From assembly GCA_039583875.1 (NCBI GenBank), contig CM077151.1:24732208-24796207 (forward strand): a DNA stretch of 64,000 bases, given 5' to 3'. The stretch's first letter is position 1; each line of letters opens with the position of its first letter. Below, in pieces: positions 1 through 11,037 of the stretch. This DNA comes from Platanthera guangdongensis. Lineage: Eukaryota; Streptophyta; Magnoliopsida; Asparagales; Orchidaceae. A program made the translations under genes and the position numbers. The notes beneath the pieces are model-generated. The model did no database searches and had not been told where the DNA came from. It saw nothing but the letters and a program-made list of their open reading frames with translations.

Positions 1-1760
1 TTTCTTTTTCTTTTTGTTTGCTTATTTTGTTTTGCAGGAATAAAACATCCGGCGGTTCGTTTGGCTCCATCTTTTTTTTCTCTTCCTTAGGCCTGAGCCG
101 GTGTCCAGCTTAAGCATGGGGGAACGAAATCAGCATTCGGCCTTACGAATCCGGGGAAGTCGTTTTCTTTTTCAGCATTTACTTTATTGCACCCTCCTCC
201 CTTTTCTTCTCCTTTTTTTTTGTTTTTGTTTTTCTTTTGCATTGAGGGCAATGCAAAATTTAAGCATGGGGGAGGTTTAGATACTTTCTTCTTTTTTTTT
301 TCTTTTTCTTCTTTCCTTTAGAAAAAAATATTTTAAAACAAAATTCAAACATTAGTATAGTTATATTAAGCCATTTTATTGTTTTTATCAAAAAATTGTG
401 TTAAAATCTATTTGAAAAACAAAACCTAAAATTATTTCTATCTTTATTTTTATGTTTCTTCTAGTGAAGTGTAGGCCCGTGCGGTTTTTGTAGTTCTATG
501 TAGAATCCTTTGAAAATATTTTCTAAACTTATCATTTTAGCATAGTTTAGTTCTACTAGTTTCTTTTTCTTAAATATAGGTATCCGTTTTTTACGTTATA
601 AGTAGCAATTTGTAGTTATGTCTTTTTATTCGGTTAGTTGCTTACGAATGGTTGCTAGGTATCATTAGCTCTTTTTCATTTGCGAGGTAGTCTTTCTTGG
701 TGTCTAGAACTTGTACCAAGCTACTCTCGAAGCATTTGCGCCGTTTTTACGTTCTTTAGAAATGATTTAGGCCACCATTTGAATAGTTTGAGCTTTTCTT
801 GCCCACCAAACACAAAACCCTTGCAAAACAATTTTGGGCCTTTTTCCTTATCTTCTTTGTTTTTAGCTCCACCTTTCATTTCATTATGTTCACCAAAGCC
901 AAATATCTTCCTATTTTTGCACTATAAATTTGAGCTTAAAAATTATTTTTGTGGGAAGGGTATTATTTTTGAAATGAATAGGAAATTCTCAAGCTTATTT
1001 TTGGAGCTTTCTTATCAAATGTTATTCAAAAGGAAAAAATGAGAAAGAAAAAAAAATATATCATTACAAAATCAAAAAAAAAATGAATGCAAAAAGTTTA
1101 TGTTTGGCCAAGTTTATAAAAGAAAAAAATTTTGGCCTTGTTGTTGTAGTTTCGTATTGGAAAAATGACATACTCACGTTTTTTTTTACGCTATGTCTAT
1201 TTTTGAGCTCACCTTGGTTTAGTGCCTAAAACCTTCATGTTTATCTTTGATTCCACTTCCTAATCATTTACCTAAGCCAAGTTTTAATGCCTAGTAGAAG
1301 TCCTAATGATCTTAGAACTTAATTTCGCGTAGTGGAGAAAGTGTGAACGTACAAGCCTATGGCCACCATCATTGATGGATTTCTTTGGAGGTTATCTTGG
1401 AGTGTCTTAGGGTTAATGTTTATCTAGCAACCTAGTAGTTTGTTAATGCACCGTTTATTTAGAACCTCTACTTTTTATTGTCCTTATTTTCATTTATTTT
1501 GGATGCCTTGTTTTTAAGATTTAGAAATGTGTAGACTTTTCTTATGTTCTAATGATATTTTTAGGTCTCCACTTTCAAGTTTTCTACTGTGCACTTCTCA
1601 CCCCACTAGTTGTTAACATAGGAATTAGGATAGTTTAATTTTTCATGTTTTGTTTTTCTTAATTATGAAAACTAAATTAGCTTTGTTTATTTTCTATTTC
1701 CTTCCCTTGTTTTCATCTTTATTTGCTTGAGGGCAAGCAAATGTCTAAGCATGGGGAGTT
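1..1760 (+). mobile_element. 3' non-coding region of an Athila/Tat-like gypsy element
   Basis: This AT-rich stretch has no credible long ORF. It carries three copies of a purine-rich motif resembling AAGCATGGGGGA, near 113, 262 and 1747. The last two follow 'TTGAGGGCAA', a context I associate with the region between pol/env and the 3' LTR in Athila/Tat-type Ty3/gypsy elements. The last copy directly precedes the TGATGACTAG LTR start at 1761 and would be the polypurine tract. Short predicted peptides here (680-1042, 1727-1975) are AT-rich artefacts. The motifs are seen directly; the lineage is inferred. Confidence 0.5.
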
Positions 1761-3660
1761 TGATGACTAGTTTTAGTCATCGTTTTTGGGTTATTTTAGT
1801 AGCTTATTTTCCTAAGTTTTTGTTACAATTATGTGTTTTTTATGCTTGTTATGATCTTCTTTTTAATTTAATGTTTATGTTATGTTTTGTGGCTATTTTA
1901 TATTTTATGTTTAGCTTTATCTATAAATATTTTTATAGCTTGTATGTTATGTTTAATTTAGTGTTTTATGTTTAACTTTATATTATATGTTTAACGTGTG
2001 TTTTATTTTATGTGTTATGTTATTTATATGTTGTATGTTTTATTTATATTATGCATTGTATAATCATTAACTAATGTTTGTATTGTTTTGTTTTGTTTTA
2101 TTTATAGGTCCAAAGTCCAAGCATGGTGCAGCCCACAATTTGCATGGCCGGCTTCTTCCCACATTGGTGCAGCCCACATTGATAAAGCCCACATGATGCA
2201 GCCCTCTTTTTGGAGCAGCCCGGCCCTCTCCTTGGTGCAGCCCGGCCACCCATTTACTTCAAAAATGCAGCCCACTTCAAAGATAAATGCAGCCCAAGCT
2301 CCTCTTCAAGCCCAAAACCGAGCCCATGCATCCAACCACCTTTGCATGGCTCCCCTTTTCATGCATGGCCGGCCACCTCATGCCCTCTCTCCCCTCCTCA
2401 TTAATTTCCACATGCATGAATCTCCCTTTTCATACATGGCCGGCCACATTCCTTCCCCTTCTTTTATTTCTTGTTTTTATTATTCTACATTCAACCCCTC
2501 CACTCTCTCTCCCCTTTATTATTTTCTCTCCTTTCATATTTCTCATTCATCCCTTTTTCCCTCTCTCTCATTCTCATTTAAACTCATACATTCCCCTTTC
2601 TTTTTTTAATTATTCTCCTTTTTATTTTCCCAAAAGAAAGTGCATGCATTTGGCCCTTTTTCTCTCTCCCTCATTAAATAATGTTCATGCACCTTCTCCA
2701 TCCTACATGGCCGGCCACCCCCCCTTGCCCCCTCTTCTTCATTCCCATCTAGAATCTTCCCTCCTCATCTATAAAAGGCACCATGGTCTCATGCTTTGGA
2801 GAGTTGGATTTTGGAGAGCAAGTGAAGTTCTAGTTCAAGAGAGTGCTTTCTTTTTTGTTGCTTACATGTTGTTAAGTCTTTATTAGTGTAATCTTTGCTT
2901 TTGATAGTGTAATCTTTTCTTCGTATTATTTTGTAGTTCTCCGTTTTTATTTATCAATGGAAATGAATTTCTCTTATCTTTCCGTGCTTTCTTTCTTAAC
3001 TATGCGTAGCTAATCTTCTTTTAGCATTTGATCATGAGGATCCATGATTTGAAATGAGAATTATTTTTATTTCATAGTTTTATTTTTGCGTAATTCTACT
3101 CGGTCCTTCTTTGAATAATTTTTGTGTCGACTCCGTATTTCCGGTATACGGTTGTAGGCTTATGATCTCATATTCGAGTAGCCGAGAGGCTCGTGGATGT
3201 GAAAGATCATTCAAAGAAGGAAGGAGTTGAATGCAACCCTAGAGATAGGACGACGTAAATCCTCCGGATTGGAGTCAAATACAATAGTGCGGATCACCTC
3301 GATAATGCAACTTTAGGCTTTCTCGATTTGTAAAGAGATTTCGATCGAAGAGTCTATAAGTTAGGAGACCTAATGCTCTAGCGAGATTTTGTCTTATTTT
3401 CGGATCCGTCACGGCCGAGTTGGATTTGCAAATTTAAAACTATGCCCTTTTATTTTCTCGTTTCATTTCATGGTGAATCAATGATCGAATGCTAGCCTTT
3501 TTTATATAAGTTTTCGTCTCGCAATTTATCGTTCATTTTACCTTTAAAAAATTCTCAAAATCCCAATAGTTTTCCGGTAGGATAATAGTTAGAGCGTGAG
3601 TAGAAGTACTTGACAACCCTGTGTTTAAATACGACCTTGGTACTACAATTCGACAGGTAC
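1761..3660 (+). repeat. LTR of an Athila/Tat-like gypsy element (3' or solo LTR)
   Basis: The sequence starts with TGATGACTAG just after a polypurine-like motif. It contains a block rich in GCAGCCC (2110-2310), a pyrimidine-rich block with repeated GGCCGGCCA, a TATA box near 2770 and a T-rich stretch after it. The right end is not certain: a CA near 3655 is the best candidate. No second LTR copy lies in the window. ORFs within it (for example 2088-2886) are low-complexity proline/serine/histidine translations and are not genes. Confidence 0.5.
2769..2779 (+). promoter_or_regulatory. TATA box of the LTR promoter
   Basis: CTATAAAAGGC lies about 1 kb into the LTR-like block, downstream of a CT-rich stretch. 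This is where a Pol II promoter is expected in a plant LTR. No transcript evidence is available. Confidence 0.4.
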
Positions 3661-3688
3661 GCTTGCCTGTTCGGGTTTTGGCCCACCA

Positions 3689-6600
3689 ATGGCCGATGAT
3701 CCGGCCAATGTCGGTCAGATTTTGGCCCGATTCGAAGCCATGTTCACCCAGCTCTCCGCTCGTGTTGACGCCTTGACGAGCCCGTCACCACCGCCGCCAC
3801 CCGTGAGCTCTTCTTCCGCCAGCCGGATCGAACCCGAACAGCCCCGTGGCGAATCTTCTATGGGACCCCGCTTCGTTCGCATGGAATTTCCCATTTATGA
3901 CAGCCGCAAAGATCCCTTGTCGTGGCTCACCCGTTGTGAATTTTTTTTTTGACAACCACCGTACTCCGGAGGAAGAACGAGTAGGTATCGCCTCCTTTCA
4001 TCTGCTCGGCGCCGCTCAATTGTGGGTCACTCAGCTTTTGCGGGAAACCCCCGCCACCGCGTGGGAATCTTTTCGGGACGCCTGTATGCTTCGTTTTGGG
4101 CCGGCCCTCCAGGGAAATCCCCTCGGGGATCTTATTGCCCTCAAGCACACCGGCTCGATCGACTCCTACCTGGAGAACTTTCAGCTCCTCCTCTCTCGTG
4201 CCTCTTCTGTTTTGCCATCTCAGCAGGTGCCGCTCTTCACGGCCGGCTTACCTGACCGCCTTCGTTGGGATGTTGAGTTTCAAAAGCCTCCGGATTTACT
4301 GACGGCCATGGCGCTGGCCCGTGCCTTTGACCGCCGCCTCGCTCTCGAGCGGCCGCCCCCACTTCGTTCTCGACCCCCTCCGGCTGCACCTTCAGGGCCC
4401 GCACCCGACCTGTCCTCCCGTCCCCAGATACGCCGCCGCTTGAGCCATGCCGAAATGACCGCCCGTCGGGAGAAAGGCCTGTGCTACAATTGCGACGAGC
4501 CGTATACACCCGGCCACCGGTGTAAGCGTCTCTTCTGGCTTGAGGTGGACGATCCCCCCGATGACGAGTATGATCCAGATGACACCGAACCGCCACAGCT
4601 CTCCTTGCATGCCTTGGCCGGTCCTCACGAGGCGGGGACTACTATTCAACTTTATGTGACAGTTTCGGGTGCCCCTCTTCTTGCCTTGTTGGATCTGGCA
4701 GCACCCATAGTTTCATCCGCCGTGATGCGGCCTTCCAGCTCCATCTTCCTTTCGTGCATCGGGAGCACGTAAAGGTTGTCGTAGCCAACGGCGAGCATAT
4801 GCCCTGTCCTGAAGTCTGTCGCAGTGTTACCTTTGAGATTCAGGGCTCGTCCTTCCAGACCGATTTGTTCCTCATCGACTTGCGCGGCTTCGATGTGGTA
4901 TTCGGCGTCCGCTGGCTCCGTACCTTGGGTCCCTTGACATGGGATTTTGACAGGCTGACCGTTTCATGGTGCGCGGGCTCTCACCCGATTCAGTGGCAGG
5001 GACATGCACCTTCACGGCCCCCCTCTACTTTTTTGGTACATACCGAGCAGCTTGAAGGTCCTCCCGTCCCACCTGAGGATCAACCCCCCGATCTCACCGA
5101 GCTCCTCCAGGCCTTCTCCGCTCTCTTCGGACCCCGGCTCGGGCTTCCCCCGCGTCGACAGCAGGACCATCGCATTTGCCTCTTACCGGGTGTGGCCCCG
5201 GTAGTGGTCAGGCCCTACCGTTACCCCTTCCTTCAGAAGGATGAGATCGAACGGCAATGTGACCTTCTTCTTCAGCAGGGCCTCATTCGCCGTAGCGTTT
5301 CTCCATTCTCTTCCCCGGTACTTTTGGTTCACAAGAAGGATTCCACCTGGCGCATGTGCGTCGACTACAGGGCCTTGAACGCTATCACTGTCAAAGACAA
5401 GTTCCCCATTCCGGTCGTGGAGGAACTTCTGGATGAACTACATGGCGCCTCTTTCTTCTCCAAATTGGACCTCTTCTCGGGCTACCATCAGGTTCGCATG
5501 GCTGAGGCGGACATTGAGAAGACGGCCTTTCGCACCCATCATGGACACTTCGAGTTTCTCGTTATGCCCTTCGGCTTAACGAATGCGCCTTCGACTTTCC
5601 AAGCAATCATGAACGAGGTATTTCATCCCTTCCTTCGAAAGTCCGTTCTTGTTTTCTTTGACGATATTCTCGTGTATAGCAAGACATGGGAGGACCACCT
5701 ACGGCATTTACGGGCCGTCTTCCAGCTGGCTCTTGAACATCAGTTGATCCTCAAATCATCCAAGTGCACTTTTGGCCAGCGCTCGGTGCATTATTTGGGC
5801 CACATAGTTGATTCTGTGGGGGTTTCGGCCGATCCGGCCAAACTTGAGGCGGTGGCCTCTTGGCCCCAACCGAGCACCGTCTCCGAGCTTCGGGGCTTTC
5901 TTGGACTTACCGGGTACTACAGGCGTTTCATCCAGGACTACGGCACTCTAGCCGCCCCTCTGGTCAGTTTATTACGGCGACAGGCCTTCTTGTGGACGGA
6001 GACCGCTACACAGGCTTTCCGGGATCTCAAGGCCGCATTAGTATCGGCACCAGTTCTTCGTCTCCCAGATTTTTCCGCCCCGTTTCTGGTCGAGTGTGAT
6101 GCATCCGGCTTGGGATATGGAGCAGTACTTCAGCAGGGGGGTCACCCTATTGCCTACTTCAGCAGGCAGACGGCCCTCCGTCATCGGAAGTTACCAGCAT
6201 ATGAGCAGGAATTGATCGGGCTCGCCAAGGCCATCCAACATTGGCGGCCTTATTTATGGGGCGTGCCTTCCTCATCAGGACAGACCATTACAGTTTAAAA
6301 TTTTTATTGGAGCAGCGGCTTTCGACCATTCCCCAGCAGCGTTGGGTGAGCAAATTACTTGGCTTTGACTTTACCGTGGAGCACAAGGACGGGTTGCTGA
6401 ATCGGGCCGCGGACGCTCTTTCCCGCCGCCATACACCTCCCTCCGCCGCTCTCTATGCCGTCTCTTTTCCCACCGCCGACCTTCTCTCCCGCCTTCGCCA
6501 AGAGATTCAAGACTCGCCCGGGTTGACCGAGTTACTACACCGTGCTGAACAGGGGCTGCCCAACGATCAATGGGCCGGTCGACAGGGTTTGGTGTACTAC

Positions 6601-7844
6601 CGCGGCCGGATTTTTGTTGCCGCCACGTCTCCTCTCATTTCAGTACTTATAGAGGAGGTGCACTCTCGGAGCCATGAGGGCATCCACCGCACTCTTCAGC
6701 GCCTTCGCAGCGAGTTCTATTGGAAGAGCATGCGCCGTCATGTCCGCGAGTTCATTGCGGCTTGCACTATTTGTCAGCGGAGCAAGACCGATCATCTCCT
6801 GCCCGCAGGTTTGCTTCAGCGTCTCCCGGTTCCTACTCAGGTTTGGGCAGATCTTTCGATGGACTTTATCGAGGGTTTGCCCTCCGTCCGGGCAAGAGTG
6901 TTTTGATGGTGGTTGTCGACCGTTTCTCAAAAGGGGCTCACTTCATTCCTTTGGCGCGTCCGCTAGTTGCTTCCCAAGTGGCCCGCGTCTTCTTTCAGGA
7001 GATTTTTCGCTTACACGGCATGCCCGAGACCTTGGTTTCCGATAGGGATCGTACGTTCACCAGTGCATTTTGGAAGGAACTCTTCACATTGAGCGGCACG
7101 AAGTTGGCTTTTTCCACAGTCTATCATCCTCAGTCCGATGGGCAGACCGAGGTGGTCAACCGCACATTGGAGATGTATTTGCGGTGCATCGTTGGTGACC
7201 GGCCTCGAGATTGGCTCCGATGGCTCCCATGGGTGGAGTACTGCTACAACATCGCGTATCACACAGGCCTGCAAACCACTCCGTTCCGGCTTATCTACGG
7301 GCGGGATCCCCCTCGCCTCTTGTCCTACACTAGCGGCTCGGCTCGCCTCTCAGAGATCGACAGGGCACTTATGGATCGTGACGGTTTTCTACAGGCTGCT
7401 CGTGATCGTCTTCTTCGAGCCCAGCAGCGGATGGAGCAGGCTTATAACAGGGGCCACCGCGATCTCACCTTGACCGTGGGGGATTGGGTGTGGGTACGCT
7501 GACGTGCCTTCCGGCAGCTCACCGCCACTCGCCCTCTTTCCAACAAATTGGGTCCCAAGTTCTTCGGTCCTTTTCCCATCGTGGAGCGCCTCGGCGAGGT
7601 GGCATACCGCCTTGACCTTCCAATGGGCACTCGGATCCACAATGTCTTTCATATCTCTCAGCTGAAGTTGTTCGTTGGGTCCCCTCCTTCCGCTCCCTTG
7701 GTCAGCATTCCACCACAGCTTGAGGACAAGCCGTCTTCCGACGAGGAGGGTGATGTTACGGCACTTCCGATGGACGCTAACCCGGAGAGGGATCCTCTTT
7801 GGGGACGTACATACCAGCGCCGTCGCCAACCGCCGATGGCGTGA
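3689..7844 (+). pseudogene. Chromovirus gag-pol (Reina-like), broken copy 1
   Basis: Domains run in gypsy order. A capsid-like gag is followed by a zinc knuckle CYNCDEPYTPGHRC near 4480-4525 and an aspartic protease near 4690. Reverse transcriptase (VDYRALN, YHQV, VFFDDILVYS) spans about 5330-5700. RNase H follows to about 6420, then an integrase with a zinc-finger region (CTICQRSK, near 6765) and a core (HPQSDGQTEV, near 7130). The frame is broken at five places: one extra T in the run at 3941-3950, a single-base loss at the protease active-site codon near 4696, shifts near 6262 and 6886, and a TGA at 7500-7502. The C-terminus keeps only the tail expected after a chromodomain. It cannot make a full polyprotein. 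The 3' end of the frame runs into the LTR. Confidence 0.88.
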
Positions 7845-8304
7845 CCTCTATTATCCTTATATTTTTATGTCTCGTATTTCTTTTAATTATGCTCACTTGT
7901 CTAAGCCCAGGTGAGGGGCGCGTACATTTTATTATGTTGCTTGGTTGGACTTGTGTGTGGCCATACATAGGCCTTTGCTTTGGAGAAAAGTAGTAAGAAG
8001 AATGTTATTTCCCCAAACTCTCTCTCTCTCTCTCTAACTTTCCTCTCTCTCTCTCTATCGTGCGATTCCCGAACCCTAGCCCCGTCTGCACCGTCCCGTG
8101 AGAACCCCCCGACGCCTGCGCCTCCTCTTCTTCTCCTCTGATCCCCTCTCCCCACTCTTCTCTCCTTCTTCTTCCTCCCTCTTCCCTCCTACTGCTACCC
8201 TAGGCGACCATTGCTCGACAAGGAGCTCCGCAAGCCTCACCCGGGCGGGGATCGAATCGCTACACCGGCCCCCCATACACGATCCAGATCAGAGTACCAT
8301 AACA
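7754..8304 (+). repeat. 3' LTR of chromovirus copy 1
   Basis: It begins TGTTACGG directly after a purine tract (7741-7753) and ends CATAACA, so the ends form TGTTA/TAACA. The start occupies the same position relative to the polyprotein C-terminus as the LTR start in the intact chromovirus at 12462-17849. A CT-dinucleotide stretch (8017-8058) and a pyrimidine-rich leader lie in its second half. No matching 5' LTR lies upstream of 3689, so the ends are inferred from the termini and the comparison. Confidence 0.6.
8017..8058 (+). repeat. (CT)n microsatellite
   Basis: Two runs of CT dinucleotides are separated by a short interruption, within the LTR of chromovirus copy 1. Confidence 0.85.
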
Positions 8305-9366
8305 TAATGACTACGAGTTTTGCTCGGATTTGTGATTGCGGCATTCAAATGAACCATCAACCTGAAGGTCGACGACAATGGTAGAACACACTGAATCCTT
8401 GAAACCGGAGGGGAGGGTGCTGGTACCACTAGAGGAACTCCCTGAGGACATCATGATCCTGAGATATCATTTCACACCATTTAGCGGGTAAGGAACTCCC
8501 AAACCTTGCAGATAAAAACATTCATTTGCAATCAGCATGTACTCGCCTTGATGGATGCAAGCAGCACCCACAACTTCATCAACGAGAATATTGCTCTCCT
8601 ATATGGAGAGCTGGGAAGAGTCATTTGGGTTATCTTTGCGATCTTGTGAGTGTTTGGCTCTCCTTGGTGAGAGAGACTCGTAGAGAGAACCAACCCTAAA
8701 GAGTGTGGGTCGAGCTTGTCTCGACATTTGTATTGTTATTTTACGTTCAATCATAATGTCAATCTTGATAGCATGCAACTGTCAATTGGTTTAACTTGCC
8801 GCTCATTTTAAGTTTTTGCCATAACCCTAAGTGACCTTCATGGATCGCAGCAACAATTGGCATTGTCATGCCTGCACCTCTTTCCATTTCACTTGATCGT
8901 CCGCGACAGCCTCGATCCAAGCAGCACACTTGCCCGGTCCCTGAGCCCGAAAGAATATTGTTTGATGATCACTTGACATTCACACTAGAATCATCACCTT
9001 GTATTGACTTTGTCTTTGGTGATTGCACTCTTAATCCACTTCACTATCCTCTGAGTCTAGGCTTGCACTGAAAATTATCATCACATCATATATCTGTTTA
9101 GGAACATTCATGTTAGGAGGTTATTAAAGATTCCTGGAGTTTTCACTCCTACTAGAGACACGTGCATTAAACGATTTTTCTGGAAAATTTTAAATGACAA
9201 ATTTGGAGATCACACTTTTAGATCACCACTCTATCATTTGGATATAGGCAAACATGTAGAGTGTCATCAAAATATTAAAATCTTAATAATATATCTCTGG
9301 AAAACTCTTTGCGGACGATTTGACGTTACACTCGAGTTTTGTAGCATTTATCACTCTCAGGCGGAT
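8305..9366. other. No intact gene; contains a decayed gypsy protease-like fragment
   Basis: Around 8546-8600 the + strand reads ALMDASSTHNFI, which resembles the gypsy aspartic protease motif D-S-G-S-T-H-N-F-I with the glycine replaced. No other domain surrounds it. The rest, including 8700-9366, shows no recognisable coding or repeat signature. Confidence 0.35.
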
Positions 9367-9531
9367 TGTAACGCCCCTAGCCGATCCAACGTGACAGCGT
9401 CACGGCTCCGCTCTAGGCGACCCTACCGGGCTGCAGCCCAAGCACCCCAACCCCTCTCCATCCACAGGCGGGTTGTTGGTGGCCACAGCCTCCCTTTGAT
9501 GAGGTAAACTCGACAGTCAAGCCCGCACTAC

Positions 9532-9598
9532 GGGGACTTCCCAGGAGGTCACCCATCCAGAATTTCTCCAACCCGAGCACGCTTAACTATGGAGTTCT
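9532..9598 (-). rRNA. 5S rRNA-like core, half-unit R1
   Basis: The minus strand reads GAACTCCATAGTTAAGCGTG and continues through GATGGGTGACCTCCTGGGAA. This matches the internal region of plant 5S rRNA that holds the A box, intermediate element and C box. The 5' third and 3' end of 5S are absent, so it is a derived promoter cassette, not an rRNA gene. It carries a GAGAAATTCTGG variant. Confidence 0.7.
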
Positions 9599-9650
9599 TT
9601 CAACTCTCATCACCAATTGAGCTGCAGATCAATTGGTGATGAGAGTTGAA

Positions 9651-9717
9651 AGAACTCCATAGTTAAGCGTGCTCGGGTTGGAGAAATTCTGGATGGGTGA
9701 CCTCCTGGGAAGTCCCC
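9651..9717 (+). rRNA. 5S rRNA-like core, half-unit F1
   Basis: This is the mirror copy of R1 and carries the same GAGAAATTCTGG variant. The internal control region of 5S rRNA is recognisable; the remainder of 5S rRNA is missing. Confidence 0.7.
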
Positions 9718-10066
9718 GTAGTGCGGGCTTGACTGTCGAGTTTACCTCATCAAAGGGAGGCTGTGGCCACCAACAACCCGCCTGTGGATGGAGAGGGGTT
9801 GGGGTGCTTGGGCTGCAGCCCGGTAGGGTCGCCTAGAGCGGAGCCGTGACGCTGTCACGTTGGATCGGCTAGGGGCGGTACAATAAAAAGTGCACTTTTT
9901 ATTGTAAGGCCCCTAGCCGATCCAACGTGACAGCGTCACGGCTCCGCTCTAGGCGACGCTACCGGGCTGCAGCCCAAGCACCCCAACCCCTCTCCATCCA
10001 CAGGCGGTTGTTGGTGGCCACAGCCTCCCTTTCATGAGGTAAACTCGATAGTCAAGCCCGCACTAC

Positions 10067-10133
10067 GGGGACTTCCCAGGAGGTCACCATCCCAGTACTA
10101 CTCCAGCCCGAGCACGCTTAACTATGGAGTTCT
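10067..10133 (-). rRNA. 5S rRNA-like core, half-unit R2
   Basis: It has the more 5S-like version GGAGTAGTACTGGGATGG, as does its partner F2, with a one-base loss in the GGGTGACC segment. Confidence 0.7.
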
Positions 10134-10183
10134 TTCAACTCTCATCACCAACTACTGCAGCTCAATTGGTGATGAGAGTTGAA

Positions 10184-10251
10184 AGAACTCCATAGTTAAG
10201 CGTGCTCGGGCTGGAGTAGTACTGGGATGGGTGACCTCCTGGGAAGTCCCC
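10184..10251 (+). rRNA. 5S rRNA-like core, half-unit F2
   Basis: It contains GGAGTAGTACTGGGATGG followed by GTGACCTCCTGGGAAGTC, very close to plant 5S rRNA over its internal promoter. It is preceded by GCTCAATTGGTGATGAG. Confidence 0.7.
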
Positions 10252-10598
10252 GTAGTGCGGGCTTGACTATCGAGTTTACCTCATCAAAGGGAGGCTGTGG
10301 CCACCAACAACCCGTCTGTGGATGGAGAGGGGTTTGGGGTGCTTGGGCTGCAGCCCGGTAGGGTCTCCTAGAGCGGAGCCGTGACGCTGTCACGTTGGAT
10401 CGTCTAGGAGCCTTACAATAAAAAGTGCACTTTTTATTGTAAGGCCCTAGCCGATCCAACGTGACAGCGTCACGGCTCCGCTCTAGGCGACCCTACCGGG
10501 CTGCAGCCCAAGCACCCCAACCCCTCTCCATCCACAGGCGGTTGTTGGGGCCACAGCCTCCCTTTCATGAGTAAACTCGATAGTCAAGCCCGCACTAC

Positions 10599-10665
10599 GG
10601 GACTTCCCAGGAGGTCACCCATCACAGTACTACTCCAGCCCGAGCACGCTTAACTATGGAGTTCT
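10599..10665 (-). rRNA. 5S rRNA-like core, half-unit R3
   Basis: It has the same 5S-like type as R2 and F2, with single-base losses near its 3' side. Confidence 0.65.
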
Positions 10666-10715
10666 TTCAACTCTCATCACCAATTGAGCTGCAGATCAAT
10701 TGGTGATGAGTTGAA

Positions 10716-10783
10716 AGAACTCCATAGTTAAGCGTGCTCGGGCTGGAGTAGTACTGGGATGGGTGACCTCCTGGGAAGTCCCC
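10716..10783 (+). rRNA. 5S rRNA-like core, half-unit F3
   Basis: It has the same type as F2. The preceding segment has lost two bases (GATGAGTTGAAAG instead of GATGAGAGTTGAAAG). Confidence 0.68.
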
Positions 10784-11037
10784 GTAGTGCGGGCTTGACT
10801 ATCGAGTTTACCTCATCAAAGGAGGCTGTGGCCACCAACAACCCGCCTGTGGATGGAGAGGGGTTGGGGTGCTTGGGCTGCAGCCCGGTAGGGTCGCCTA
10901 GAGCGGAGCCGTGACGCTGTCACGTTGGATCGGCTAGGGGCCTTACAATAAAAAGTGCACTTTTTATTGTAAGGCCCCTAGCCGATCCAACGTGACAGCG
11001 TCACGGACTCCGCTCTAGGCGACCCTACCGGGGCAGC

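Larger units (their letters stand above)
9367..11037. repeat. Tandem array of palindromes with a 5S rRNA-like core
   Basis: Six complete half-units alternate in orientation (reverse, forward, reverse, forward, reverse, forward). A seventh starts at about 10971 and is cut by the gap. Each half-unit is about 255 bases. It carries a box-A-like segment GCTCAATTGGTGATGAG, a 5S rRNA-like core of about 67 bases, a GC-rich tail, and a terminus reading GGGGC(C/G)-TTACA or its variants. Forward and reverse units meet at two palindromic centres: CAATTG-GCTGCAG-CAATTG inside each hairpin, and AAAAAGTGCACTTTTT between hairpins. The period is about 530-535 bases. The left end TGTAACGCCCC at 9367 looks like an LTR start. 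It may be related to Cassandra, the TRIM family with 5S sequence in its LTRs. An assembly artefact cannot be excluded next to the gap. Confidence 0.8.

Noticed and set aside
2067..2886. Overlapping ORFs of 60-199 codons on both strands
   Set aside because: They translate CT-rich LTR sequence into Ser/Pro/Phe-rich peptides with no domain, and lie inside the LTR promoter region.
9532..10783. Functional 5S rRNA genes
   Set aside because: Only the internal promoter region of about 67 bases is present; the 5' third and 3' end of 5S rRNA and a normal T-run terminator are missing.
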